Assembly (NCBI RefSeq): GCF_000422905.1
Contig: NZ_KE383948.1
Location: 62,001 to 126,000 of the forward strand
DNA: 64,000 bases
Direction of reading: 5' to 3'
Origin: Paenibacillus alginolyticus DSM 5050 = NBRC 15375
GTDB taxonomy: Bacteria; Bacillota; Bacilli; Paenibacillales; NBRC-103111
Positions 1-7,164 of the stretch are shown in pieces. How positions within the stretch are numbered: position 1 is the first letter of the stretch; each line of letters starts with the position of its first letter. Under the pieces are notes generated by a model. That model was given only the letters and a program-made list of their open reading frames with translations. It did no database searches and was not told the DNA's origin. The translations under genes were made by a program, and so were the position numbers.

Positions 1-1110
1 CCGTTCCAAGCCGAGGTTCTTGAGAATTTGAATCTAAATGGCCGTGGATCTGACCGTGAAACCCGCCACATCGAGATTTCCTTGGAGGGATCCAATCTTC
101 AATATGAACCGGGTGACTGTTTAGGGATCTATCCGGAGAACCACCCGCGTCTTGTGGACGAATTGATCGAAGCCATGGGATGGAAATCGGAAGAACTCGT
201 TACTATTAATAAAAATGGCGAGAAGCGTACATTGCGCGAGGCGCTGCTTCGTAATTATGAAATTACTGTGCTGACGAAGCCTCTGCTGGAGCAAGCGGCA
301 AAGCTGAATGCAAGCAATGGGCTGCAAGAGCTGTTAGTTGCAGGACGCGAGCAAGATCTTAAATCTTATCTCAGTGGGCGAGATTTATTGGATCTTGTGC
401 AGGATTACTCCTTTAAGGGCGTATCCGCGGGCGAGTTCGTAGCGATCCTTCGGAAAATGCCTGCTCGACTTTACTCGATCGCAAGCAGTTCCAAAGCTTT
501 CCCAGATGAAGTTCATGTTACTGTCCGCACAGTTCGTTACGAGGCCCGGGGAAGAGAACGTTACGGCGTGTGCTCCGTGCAGCTCGCTGAGCGAATCAAG
601 TCTGGTGAAACGCTGCCAGTGTACATTCAAAACAACCCGAATTTCAAGCTTCCCGAGAACCCGGAAACGCCTATCATTATGATCGGACCTGGCACGGGCG
701 TCGCTCCGTTCAGAGCCTTTCTTGGAGAAAGAGAAGAGACTGGTGCCGAAGGCAAATCATGGCTCTTCTATGGGGATCAGCATTTCTCCACAGATTTCCT
801 TTACCAGATTGAATGGCAGAAATGGCTTAAAGATGGCGTGTTGACGCGCATGGATGTTGCGTTCTCCCGTGACACCGACCAGAAAGTATACGTGCAGCAT
901 AGGATGCTTGAGAAGAGCGCCGAGCTCTATAAATGGCTTCAAGAAGGGGCAAGCGTGTACGTATGTGGTGACGAAAAGAAAATGGCACACGACGTTCATG
1001 CGACCCTGGCAACAATTATTGAGCAAGAGGGCGGATTCAGCTCGGAGGAAGCAGCGGAGTATTTGACCCGTATGCAACAGCAAAAACGTTATCAGAGGGA
1101 TGTTTACTAA
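1..1110 (+). CDS. cysJ: Assimilatory sulfite reductase flavoprotein (alpha subunit), 5' end missing
   Basis: The reading frame is open from base 1, so the N-terminal flavodoxin (FMN) domain and part of the linker lie outside the window. What remains is the ferredoxin-NADP reductase module. RLYSIASS is the FAD-binding motif, YGVCSVQLAER and GPGTGVAPFRAF are the flavin/NADPH pocket motifs, and the C-terminus YVCGDEKKMAHDV...RYQRDVY is typical of CysJ. In the family it passes electrons from NADPH through FAD and FMN to the siroheme subunit, reducing sulfite to sulfide in the cytoplasm. The hemoprotein gene follows 38 bases downstream with its own Shine-Dalgarno (GAGAGGAGAAAGG), so the two form an operon. 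Promoter and any sulfur-responsive leader are upstream of the window. Confidence 0.95.
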   Translation, partial: PFQAEVLENLNLNGRGSDRETRHIEISLEGSNLQYEPGDCLGIYPENHPRLVDELIEAMGWKSEELVTINKNGEKRTLREALLRNYEITVLTKPLLEQAAKLNASNGLQELLVAGREQDLKSYLSGRDLLDLVQDYSFKGVSAGEFVAILRKMPARLYSIASSSKAFPDEVHVTVRTVRYEARGRERYGVCSVQLAERIKSGETLPVYIQNNPNFKLPENPETPIIMIGPGTGVAPFRAFLGEREETGAEGKSWLFYGDQHFSTDFLYQIEWQKWLKDGVLTRMDVAFSRDTDQKVYVQHRMLEKSAELYKWLQEGASVYVCGDEKKMAHDVHATLATIIEQEGGFSSEEAAEYLTRMQQQKRYQRDVY

Positions 1111-1148
1111 GTTCAAATCCCAAAGATCGCGAGAGGAGAAAGGCCAAA

Positions 1149-2870
1149 ATGTCAGAAAACAACTTACTTTCAAAGAACAGTGCACCGCATAGCGAAGTCG
1201 AGCACATTAAAATGAGAACCAATTACTTGCGCGGGAGTCTCGAAGAGACACTGATAGACGCAATTACGGGGTCCATCCCTGAGGATGATAACCGTTTGAT
1301 GAAGTTTCACGGAAGCTATATGCAGGATGACAGGGATCTGCGCAATGAGCGGCAAAAGCAAAAGCTGGAGCCGGCTTATCAGTTCATGCTGCGTGTGCGT
1401 GCCGCTGGCGGAATCGTTACACCAGAGCAATGGTTGATGATGGACCAGGTCGCACAGAAGTATGCGAACGGAACAATCCGTTTGACGACGCGTCAATCTT
1501 TCCAGCTTCACGGTGTACTGAAGTGGAATTTGAAGAAAACGATCCGTGAAGTGAATGATTCGTTGTTAAGCACATTAGCCGCGTGCGGTGACGTTAACCG
1601 TAACGTCATGTGTAATCCGAATCCTTACCAGTCAGATGTTCATGCTGAAGTATACGAATGGGCAAGCCGCGTAAGCAACCATCTGGATCCACAGACCAAA
1701 GCCTATCACGAGATCTGGCTTGACGGCGAAAAAGTAGTGGACAGCCAAGATGGTGTTGAGCAAGAGCCGATCTATGGAAAGGTTTATTTGCCGCGTAAGT
1801 TCAAAATCGGTATTGCTGTGCCGCCTTCCAATGATGTAGACGTCTTCTCGCAAGATCTGGGTTTCATTGCCATTGTTGAAGATGGTCGTCTGAAGGGCTT
1901 CAATGTATCCGTTGGCGGCGGCATGGGGATGACTCATGGCGATCCGTTGACTTACCCGCAAGTGGCCCAAGTGATTGGATTCATCACGCCGGATCAAATG
2001 ATTGATTTGGCAGAGAAGACAGTGACGATTCAACGGGATTATGGCGATCGCTCCGTGCGGAAACATGCTCGTTTTAAATATACGATTGATGACCGCGGCA
2101 TCGATTGGTTCGTTGATGAACTAACCGCTCGTCTAGGCTGGAAGCTCGAAGCGGCGCGTCCTTACCATTTTGATCATAACGGAGATCGTTATGGCTGGGT
2201 GAAGGGAAGCAACGGCAAATGGCATTTCAACTTATTTATCCAAAACGGCCGTGTGAAAGACGAGGATAACTACCTGTTGATGACCGGACTGCGTGAAATT
2301 GCCAAAGTGCATAACGGGGACTTCAGACTTACGGCGAATCAGAATCTGGTGATCGGTAATGTGAGCACGCAGAAGAAGAAAAAGATCGAAGAGCTGATCA
2401 AGGAATACGGTCTTACGGATGGGCTTCAGTACTCCGCATTGCGCAGAAGCTCAATGGCCTGCGTATCTCTGCCGACTTGCGGTATGGCGATGGCTGAAGC
2501 GGAGCGTTACCTTCCCGACTTAATGGATAAAATCGAGCCGATGTTGGAAGAAGCTGGATTGAGTGACAAAGAGATCGTTATTCGCATGACCGGTTGTCCG
2601 AACGGATGCGCCCGTCCCATGTTAGCGGAAATCGCGTTCATTGGTAAGGCACCGGGCAAATACAACATGTATTTGGGCGGCGGGCATTCCGGAAATCGAC
2701 TGAACAAGCTGTATAAGGAAAACATCGGTGAAGTGGAGATCCTGGAGTCGCTGCGACCGATTATTAATCAATATGCAAAGGAACGGCAAGAAAACGAACA
2801 TTTCGGCGATTTTGTCATTCGCGCAGGTTATGTCAAAGAAGTTCGTTCCGGCCAAGACTTTCATTCGTAA
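1149..2870 (+). CDS. cysI: Assimilatory sulfite reductase hemoprotein (beta subunit)
   Basis: A 573-residue protein of normal CysI length. Two cysteine clusters that ligate the 4Fe-4S/siroheme centre are visible: CVSLPTCGMAMAEAERYLP and TGCPNGCARP. An N-terminal ferrodoxin-like repeat (TIRLTTRQSFQLHG) and a central one (RLTANQNLVIGNV) match the sulfite/nitrite reductase half-domains. It carries out six-electron reduction of sulfite to sulfide with electrons from CysJ. It starts at an ATG preceded by a strong GAGGAGAAAGG. A rho-independent terminator follows the stop, so cysJI ends the operon here. Confidence 0.96.
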   Translation: MSENNLLSKNSAPHSEVEHIKMRTNYLRGSLEETLIDAITGSIPEDDNRLMKFHGSYMQDDRDLRNERQKQKLEPAYQFMLRVRAAGGIVTPEQWLMMDQVAQKYANGTIRLTTRQSFQLHGVLKWNLKKTIREVNDSLLSTLAACGDVNRNVMCNPNPYQSDVHAEVYEWASRVSNHLDPQTKAYHEIWLDGEKVVDSQDGVEQEPIYGKVYLPRKFKIGIAVPPSNDVDVFSQDLGFIAIVEDGRLKGFNVSVGGGMGMTHGDPLTYPQVAQVIGFITPDQMIDLAEKTVTIQRDYGDRSVRKHARFKYTIDDRGIDWFVDELTARLGWKLEAARPYHFDHNGDRYGWVKGSNGKWHFNLFIQNGRVKDEDNYLLMTGLREIAKVHNGDFRLTANQNLVIGNVSTQKKKKIEELIKEYGLTDGLQYSALRRSSMACVSLPTCGMAMAEAERYLPDLMDKIEPMLEEAGLSDKEIVIRMTGCPNGCARPMLAEIAFIGKAPGKYNMYLGGGHSGNRLNKLYKENIGEVEILESLRPIINQYAKERQENEHFGDFVIRAGYVKEVRSGQDFHS

Positions 2871-2891
2871 AATGTGGTTAACGGATATAGG

Positions 2892-2930
2892 AAGAAGTGC
2901 GTACTTAGACGCACTTCTTTTTTTATTTTT
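2892..2930 (+). terminator. Terminator of cysJI
   Basis: Perfect inverted repeat AAGAAGTGCG / CGCACTTCTT with an 8-base loop followed by a T-rich run, 22 bases after the cysI stop codon. Confidence 0.9.
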
Positions 2931-2933
2931 TCA

Positions 2934-2971
2934 AATATTCCTTGACAGGAATATTCCGTATGGGGTATATT
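2934..2971 (+). promoter_or_regulatory. Promoter and probable ArsR operator
   Basis: TTGACA (2942-2947) and TATATT (2966-2971) are 18 bases apart. The -35 hexamer is framed by perfect 8-base arms, AATATTCC (2934-2941) and GGAATATT (2948-2955), and AATATTCC recurs at 2950-2957, so GGAATATTCC is itself palindromic. A regulator bound there would cover the -35 box. Autoregulation by the ArsR protein encoded 80 bases downstream is inferred. Confidence 0.65.
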
Positions 2972-3050
2972 TGTTATAGAAGTTAAGGTAGCTAGCTAAC
3001 GAAACGAGGTGGCCCTGACTTGACTATAGCAGGAACTGGAAAACATCATC

Positions 3051-3380
3051 ATGGATAATACAACATTTATCGCACTGGCCGAGCCCAACCGTTTACGCAT
3101 TGTTGAGCTTCTGTTAGAAGGTCCCTTGACTGTAGGGGATATCGCCGATGGTCTTGGGCTTCGCCAGCCTCAAGCCTCGAAGCATCTACGTGTTCTGCTG
3201 GATGCCGGACTAGTCGAAGTGCAGGCGGTCGCTAATCGCCGGAACTACAAGCTTCGATTGGAACCGTTCCAAGAACTGGACACTTGGCTTGAAACCTATC
3301 GCAGTATCTGGGATGAACGTTTTGAAGCTCTGGAAAATTACCTTAAGAAGCTGCGAAACAAAGAAAACAAACAAAACTAA
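3051..3380 (+). CDS. ArsR-family winged-helix repressor
   Basis: A 109-residue single-domain protein. The segment LTVGDIADGLGLRQPQASKHLRVLLDAGLV (about residues 25-54) is a typical ArsR helix-turn-helix and wing. No cysteine metal-binding motif (ELCVCDL type) is present, so it is probably not an arsenic or metal sensor. It belongs to the subgroup that sits next to START/SRPBCC proteins. The SRPBCC gene follows 18 bases later, so the two are co-transcribed. The ATG used has only a weak Shine-Dalgarno (AGGAA, 16 bases away). The inverted repeat over the -35 box suggests autorepression. Confidence 0.85.
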   Translation: MDNTTFIALAEPNRLRIVELLLEGPLTVGDIADGLGLRQPQASKHLRVLLDAGLVEVQAVANRRNYKLRLEPFQELDTWLETYRSIWDERFEALENYLKKLRNKENKQN

Positions 3381-3398
3381 AATGTAGGAGGAATTTCA

Positions 3399-3908
3399 AT
3401 GTCAAACCAAATGATTACTAAGGTAGAGGGTCAGGAACTAATTTTGGAGCGCGCTTTTAACGCGCCGCGCGAGCTTGTATTCAAAGCATTCTCAGAGGCT
3501 GAACATCTAAAGCATTGGTGGGGACCTCGTGGCTGGACGCTTACAGTTTGCAACGTCGATTTTCGTCCGGGCGGTATCTGGCATTACTGCATGAAGTGTA
3601 TCGATCAGAACCAAGGGGATTATTACGGATACGAATCTTGGGGCAAAGCAGTCTATGGGGAAATCGTTGAGGCGGAGAAAATCGTTTACGTTGATTACTT
3701 CTCGGATGCCGATGGGAATGAAACGGCGGGCATGCCATCGTCTCAGATAACGATGACGTTTGTAGAGCATGAAGGCAAGACGAAGCTTGTCAGCCGCGCA
3801 CGATACGAATCTGCCGAAGCGCTCAAAACCGTCATGGAGATGGGAATGGAGCAAGGAATTAGTGAAACTTGGGATCGCCTGGAAGAGCATCTGCAAGCCA
3901 CTAAATAA
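3399..3908 (+). CDS. SRPBCC / AHSA1-like ligand-binding protein
   Basis: 169 residues with the features of the activator-of-Hsp90-ATPase-1-like group of the START/SRPBCC fold: an N-terminal FNAPRELVFKAFSEAEHLKHWWGP and a mid-protein DFRPGGIWHYCM. These small helix-grip proteins bind hydrophobic ligands; the ligand here is unknown. Strong GGAGG eight bases before ATG. It is the second gene of an arsR-SRPBCC pair widespread in Bacillales and closes with its own terminator. Possible roles in stress or xenobiotic response are inference from the pairing only. Confidence 0.85.
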   Translation: MSNQMITKVEGQELILERAFNAPRELVFKAFSEAEHLKHWWGPRGWTLTVCNVDFRPGGIWHYCMKCIDQNQGDYYGYESWGKAVYGEIVEAEKIVYVDYFSDADGNETAGMPSSQITMTFVEHEGKTKLVSRARYESAEALKTVMEMGMEQGISETWDRLEEHLQATK

Positions 3909-3921
3909 TTTAGTATCACAA

Positions 3922-3957
3922 GGCCGTCCGGCAAAGAGCCGGCGGCTTATTTTTTTG
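3922..3957 (+). terminator. Terminator of the ArsR-SRPBCC operon
   Basis: GC-rich stem GCCGTCCGGC / GCCGGCGGC with one bulge, then TTATTTTTTT, 13 bases after the stop codon. Confidence 0.85.
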
Positions 3958-4011
3958 GGTTCATCAGCAAATGACATGGAGGCGAAAAAATACAGAATGT
4001 ATCTTCAAAAT

Positions 4012-4087
4012 TGAAATAATATTTCACAAATTTGTCATAAAGTTTATCGACGCAATCATTACCTTTTTCAGCGTCCTGTTTTATAAT
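4012..4087 (+). promoter_or_regulatory. Upstream region of the Spo0E-like gene with palindromes and a TATAAT box
   Basis: TGAAAT-AAT-ATTTCA (4012-4026) runs directly into the palindrome CAAATTTG (4026-4033). A perfect TATAAT lies at 4082-4087, 46 bases before the ATG; no good -35 hexamer is visible at 17 bases (TTACCT), so an activator or an alternative sigma factor is possible. No binding protein can be named. Confidence 0.4.
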
Positions 4088-4132
4088 AGGTGTACAAACC
4101 ATTATTGAACAGAATTGGTGTGAATAAGTGAG

Positions 4133-4282
4133 ATGGAACTACTATTATTAGAAAAAATCGAAGCATTACGCATTGAAATGATTGAAGAGGCGTATATACG
4201 CGGAAGTTTAACGCATGAGAAAGTAGTAGATCTTAGTCAAAAATTAGATGAATATATAGTTAACTTTCAAGAGTTAAAATGA
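4133..4282 (+). CDS. Spo0E-like aspartyl-phosphate phosphatase
   Basis: A 49-residue protein that begins MELLLLEKIEALRIEMIEEA and carries the family signature SQxLD as SQKLDEYI near residues 35-42. Members fold as a two-helix hairpin and dephosphorylate Spo0A~P, delaying sporulation. Length is usual for the family (45-85 residues). The Shine-Dalgarno is poor (AAGTGAG too close to ATG), which may mean low expression or a different start. It is monocistronic, followed by a GAGGATATGCAACTGTATATCCTC hairpin-like sequence (about 4310-4333) and convergent with the cyd operon. The motif makes the family assignment good; the exact response-regulator target is not known. Confidence 0.8.
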   Translation: MELLLLEKIEALRIEMIEEAYIRGSLTHEKVVDLSQKLDEYIVNFQELK

Positions 4283-4309
4283 TATCACTTTCATAGAGAA
4301 TGGACCAGA

Positions 4310-4337
4310 GGATATGCAACTGTATATCCTCTTTTGT
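4310..4337 (+). terminator. Terminator of the Spo0E-like gene
   Basis: Arms AGAGGATAT (about 4308-4316) and ATATCCTCT (4324-4332) with a short loop, then TTTGTTATTTATTT. Convergent with the end of cydS at 4341. Confidence 0.65.
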
Positions 4338-4340
4338 TAT

Positions 4341-4445
4341 TTATTTAGGAAACTTATCCTGCCCTCTTGAGAACATCATGAACAAAATCCCAATTGAAAA
4401 AGCTACAAGCAGCAAAGGCGCAATCATCAGCAGAAAAAATTCCAT
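4341..4445 (-). CDS. cydS: Cytochrome bd oxidase small subunit CydS-like
   Basis: A 34-residue single-span membrane peptide, MEFFLLMIAPLLLVAFSIGI then LFMMFSRGQDKFPK. Its ATG lies five bases beyond the cydB stop, and its Shine-Dalgarno (GAAAGGGTGAGAAGG) is inside the end of cydB. Size, topology and place match CydS, the third subunit seen in Geobacillus-type bd oxidases, which packs beside CydA and stabilises the haems. This is read from position and hydrophobic pattern, since so short a protein gives little sequence signature. It is easily missed by gene finders because of its length. Confidence 0.75.
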   Translation of the reverse strand: MEFFLLMIAPLLLVAFSIGILFMMFSRGQDKFPK

Positions 4446-4450
4446 CCTTC

Positions 4451-5482
4451 TCACCCTTTCTTGGAGGGATTCCCTCGCACATACTCAGCGTCGAATAGGA
4501 ATAGTCGCATCAGTAAAACAAGTGATGGAACAAGCAGACATAGTCCTGCAAGGAAAACGACAATGAGAGAGAGAGCCATCGCATCGTTCGTGAAATTTTG
4601 GTGAATGGTAATGAACGGGTAAAGGATATAGGGCAAGTGGGAGGCTCCATATCCGAAGAAGGCAAAGGCGAATTGCAGCATAACCAGAATGAATGCCCAC
4701 CCAAAGCTTTTTCGTTTGTAGATCAGATATACCGCTGCCAAGAAGCAGATTAACGAAGCAACGAACATCCAAGACAGATCAAGCATGGCCTGAAAATGCT
4801 CTGGATTGTGCCAGCGAATAGCGAAAAAAACAAATATACTGCACACGATTGTAGGCGGACTCCAGCCTAGTGCGTAGCCCCTGACGATTTCAAGTGCTTC
4901 ATAATCCTGTGCTTTGTTGGCATAGTAGGAAAGAAACATCGCAGAAATATAAAGAACGCTAACTAGTGCAAGCAGCACGACTGACCAGGAATAGGAGCTT
5001 GTGAAGAGTTTGCCAAAGTGTAAAATAACCTTGCCTTTTTCCTCTGTCATATAACCACCCTCTGATATCGTCAGGACGGTTGACAAGGAAGCGGGAATAA
5101 GGAGGCCGGTTGCTCCATACAAAAATGTATATAAGTGGCTTTGTTTTTGCATTTGTCCATAAATACTAAAAGCATAGTAAGAGCCGCGTATCGCAAGTAG
5201 AACAATCGCAATGCTGCCGGGCACCAAAAGGGCTGTTCCAAAGTAATACGAGCTATCCGGAAAAAAGCCGACGATGCCGACGAAGAAGAAAACGAGGAAA
5301 ACATTCGTTACTTCCCATACAGGGGATAGGTAGCGTTTGATGATGTTTTCAATCAGATGTTTTTTTCCCGTAGCATAGGAGTAATAACTGAAAAAGCCTG
5401 CCCCGAAATCAATGGAAGCAACGATCAAATAGCCGTATAGAAATATCCATAGGACTGTAATGCCAATTACCTCGTACTTCAC
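4451..5482 (-). CDS. cydB: Cytochrome bd quinol oxidase subunit II
   Basis: 343 residues, almost entirely membrane-spanning (about eight or nine helices), beginning with the FLYGYLIVASIDFGAGFFSYYS segment characteristic of CydB. It pairs with CydA to form the quinol-oxidising, oxygen-reducing enzyme of the plasma membrane that works at low oxygen. The start codon overlaps the cydA stop by four bases (ATGA), so translation is coupled. The tail runs directly into cydS. The extra loops of the Escherichia enzyme are lacking, as usual in Gram-positives. Confidence 0.93.
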   Translation of the reverse strand: MKYEVIGITVLWIFLYGYLIVASIDFGAGFFSYYSYATGKKHLIENIIKRYLSPVWEVTNVFLVFFFVGIVGFFPDSSYYFGTALLVPGSIAIVLLAIRGSYYAFSIYGQMQKQSHLYTFLYGATGLLIPASLSTVLTISEGGYMTEEKGKVILHFGKLFTSSYSWSVVLLALVSVLYISAMFLSYYANKAQDYEALEIVRGYALGWSPPTIVCSIFVFFAIRWHNPEHFQAMLDLSWMFVASLICFLAAVYLIYKRKSFGWAFILVMLQFAFAFFGYGASHLPYILYPFITIHQNFTNDAMALSLIVVFLAGLCLLVPSLVLLMRLFLFDAEYVRGNPSKKG

Positions 5483-6822
5483 TGTGTTGGTCCCCCCTCA
5501 ATACCTCTGCTCTTGAGTTCTTCTTGTACATCGCTGTTCGTGAACATTTTCCTTAGCACTTTGACCAAAGTGAACCCAATGGCTACATATAGGATGCAGA
5601 ACAAAAGGAGCATCAAATCCACATGTGTGGAGGTGGTCGCTCCGCGGGCTGTCTTCATATAACCTCGAAGGATCCAAGGCTGTCTTCCTACCTCAGCGTA
5701 AATCCAACCCAATTCAATCCCCAAAATGGCAAGTGGGCCTGATAAGATGATCAGCCTCAATAGCCAGCTTGGATATTGGATACTTTTCAATTTGTAAACC
5801 ATCCAAACCGATAGCATTGAAAGTACCGTAAGGAAGATGCCGATCGAGACCATCGAATCAAAGTAATAATGAACAATTAGCGGGGGACGTTCATTAACAG
5901 GTGTTTCATTTAAGCCCTGAACGATGGAATTCGGGTTATCGTGAGCTAGAATGCTTAGGGCGTATGGGATTTTTAACCCGTATTTAATCTGATGATCTTC
6001 GGTTAAAATCCCGCCTAGAACAAGCGGCACTTGTTTTGCCGTCTCAAAATGCCATTCGGCGGCAGCCAGCTTCTCAGGTTGGTATATAGCCAGGAATTTC
6101 CCAGAAAGATCGCCAATCAGTGCCGTTGTTATAGAAAAAATAAGAGCAGCGACCATCGTTAGCTTGAGCGCTTTGCGGTGATAGAGCGAGTCGCGCTTCT
6201 TAAGCAAAGCAGCGCCGGCAATCGCCGCAAGGACGAAGGCGCTTGTCATATAAGCCGAAGATAGCACATGAGCAACCTTCGTTGGGGTAGCGGGATTGAA
6301 CATCGCTATAAGCGGCTCAATGTCAGTAATGGAGCCGTTATTTAGCTTAAAGCCCTGCGGGGTGTTCATGAACGCGTTAACGGTTGTGATAAAAAAAGCT
6401 GATGCAGAAGATCCGAGCATGACCGGAATACTTAGCAGGAAATGAGTGATGGGCTTACGGAACCGATCCCAAGTATATAGATAGATGCCTAAGAAAATAG
6501 CCTCAAAGAAAAAGGCGAAGGTTTCCATAAACAAAGGCAAGGCAATAGCTTGGCCGGCAACGCGCATAAAGCTCGGCCACAATAGGCTGAGCTGGAGACC
6601 TATCGCGGTTCCTGTGACAACACCAACAGCAACGGTTATAACGAAACCGCGTGCCCAGCGCCGAGCAAGAAGCAGGTAGTAAGGATCATTCCGCTTAATG
6701 CCGGACCATTCGGCGAAAGCGATCATGATGGGAATTCCGACACCTACGGTGGCGAAGATAATATGGAAGGCGAATGTGAGCTCAGTGAGCATTCGGCTGT
6801 AAAGCACGGGATCATAAGCCAT
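5479..6822 (-). CDS. cydA: Cytochrome bd quinol oxidase subunit I
   Basis: 447 residues, typical of the short Q-loop type found in Firmicutes. Diagnostic pieces are the N-terminal YSRMLTELTFAFHIIFATVGVG (haem b595 histidine region), the GRQPW motif (VGRQPWILRGYMKTA) close to the C-terminal third, and the haem b558 region around residues 180-190. It carries the quinol site and all three haems. First gene of cydA-cydB-cydS. The Shine-Dalgarno AAAAGGAG is five to eight bases upstream. A 35-codon candidate gene lies immediately upstream, and a palindrome resembling half of a Rex site lies at 7071-7086. Confidence 0.95.
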   Translation of the reverse strand: MAYDPVLYSRMLTELTFAFHIIFATVGVGIPIMIAFAEWSGIKRNDPYYLLLARRWARGFVITVAVGVVTGTAIGLQLSLLWPSFMRVAGQAIALPLFMETFAFFFEAIFLGIYLYTWDRFRKPITHFLLSIPVMLGSSASAFFITTVNAFMNTPQGFKLNNGSITDIEPLIAMFNPATPTKVAHVLSSAYMTSAFVLAAIAGAALLKKRDSLYHRKALKLTMVAALIFSITTALIGDLSGKFLAIYQPEKLAAAEWHFETAKQVPLVLGGILTEDHQIKYGLKIPYALSILAHDNPNSIVQGLNETPVNERPPLIVHYYFDSMVSIGIFLTVLSMLSVWMVYKLKSIQYPSWLLRLIILSGPLAILGIELGWIYAEVGRQPWILRGYMKTARGATTSTHVDLMLLLFCILYVAIGFTLVKVLRKMFTNSDVQEELKSRGIEGGPTQ

Positions 6823-6867
6823 ATGTGATATACTCCTTTTCAGCTTGGAAATTGCTTGGGAAAGCAG

Positions 6868-6975
6868 TTAGTGTGAATTTGCGAACATCTGACGGAGCCA
6901 GGAAAGAAGCATGAGAGAAGCAATAAGGATACAGAGCCATATTAACCATTTTTCTTGCTTTCTATACTTATCTAT
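6868..6975 (-). other. Candidate 35-residue membrane peptide before cydA, with ATA as start codon
   Basis: The frame reads (I/M)DKYRKQEKWLIWLCILIA followed by SLMLLSWLRQMFANSH. It has a charged N-terminus and one clear transmembrane helix. AGTAGGTGAT sits four bases before an ATA codon exactly where an ATG would be expected. No ATG, GTG or TTG occurs in frame before the helix. It lies 45 bases upstream of cydA in the same direction. Either it is expressed from a rare ATA start, or it is a small subunit-like gene inactivated by ATG to ATA. Similarity to a known family was not recognised. Confidence 0.35.
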
Positions 6976-7070
6976 TTGATCACCTACTGTAGGGCAGATT
7001 GAATGGTTATATCCTATAGAATGCCAATATTATGAAATTTTACTCCACGTACTTGATTGCCAATCCGACA

Positions 7071-7086
7071 TTTTTGTGAACAAAAA
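7071..7086 (-). promoter_or_regulatory. Palindrome upstream of the cyd operon (possible redox-regulator site)
   Basis: Perfect arms TTTTTGT / ACAAAAA around a GA centre, about 250 bases upstream of cydA. It contains TTGTGAAC, close to the Rex half-site TTGTGAA, but the normal two-half-site spacing is not met. Rex control of cyd genes is established in Bacillus; its application here is a guess. Confidence 0.35.
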
Positions 7087-7114
7087 ACCCTGGTGATATT
7101 CATACATACAGGAA

Positions 7115-7141
7115 AACCCTCAGACATAATGCCTGAGGGTT
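7115..7141. terminator. Stem-loop between the MFS gene and the cyd operon
   Basis: AACCCTCAG / CTGAGGGTT with a 9-base loop, 24 bases after the MFS stop codon. T-tracts are short on both sides, so it could work for either strand. Confidence 0.65.
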
Positions 7142-7164
7142 CCCGTTGAATGACACTGATTTGC

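Noticed and set aside
3020..3058. Twelve-codon TTG frame overlapping the arsR start, with GAGGTGG before it
   Set aside because: Could be a leader peptide, but such short frames are common by chance; no attenuator structure seen.
4300..4566. 88-codon plus-strand frame over cydS and the end of cydB
   Set aside because: Antisense to the cyd genes, which have clear family features.
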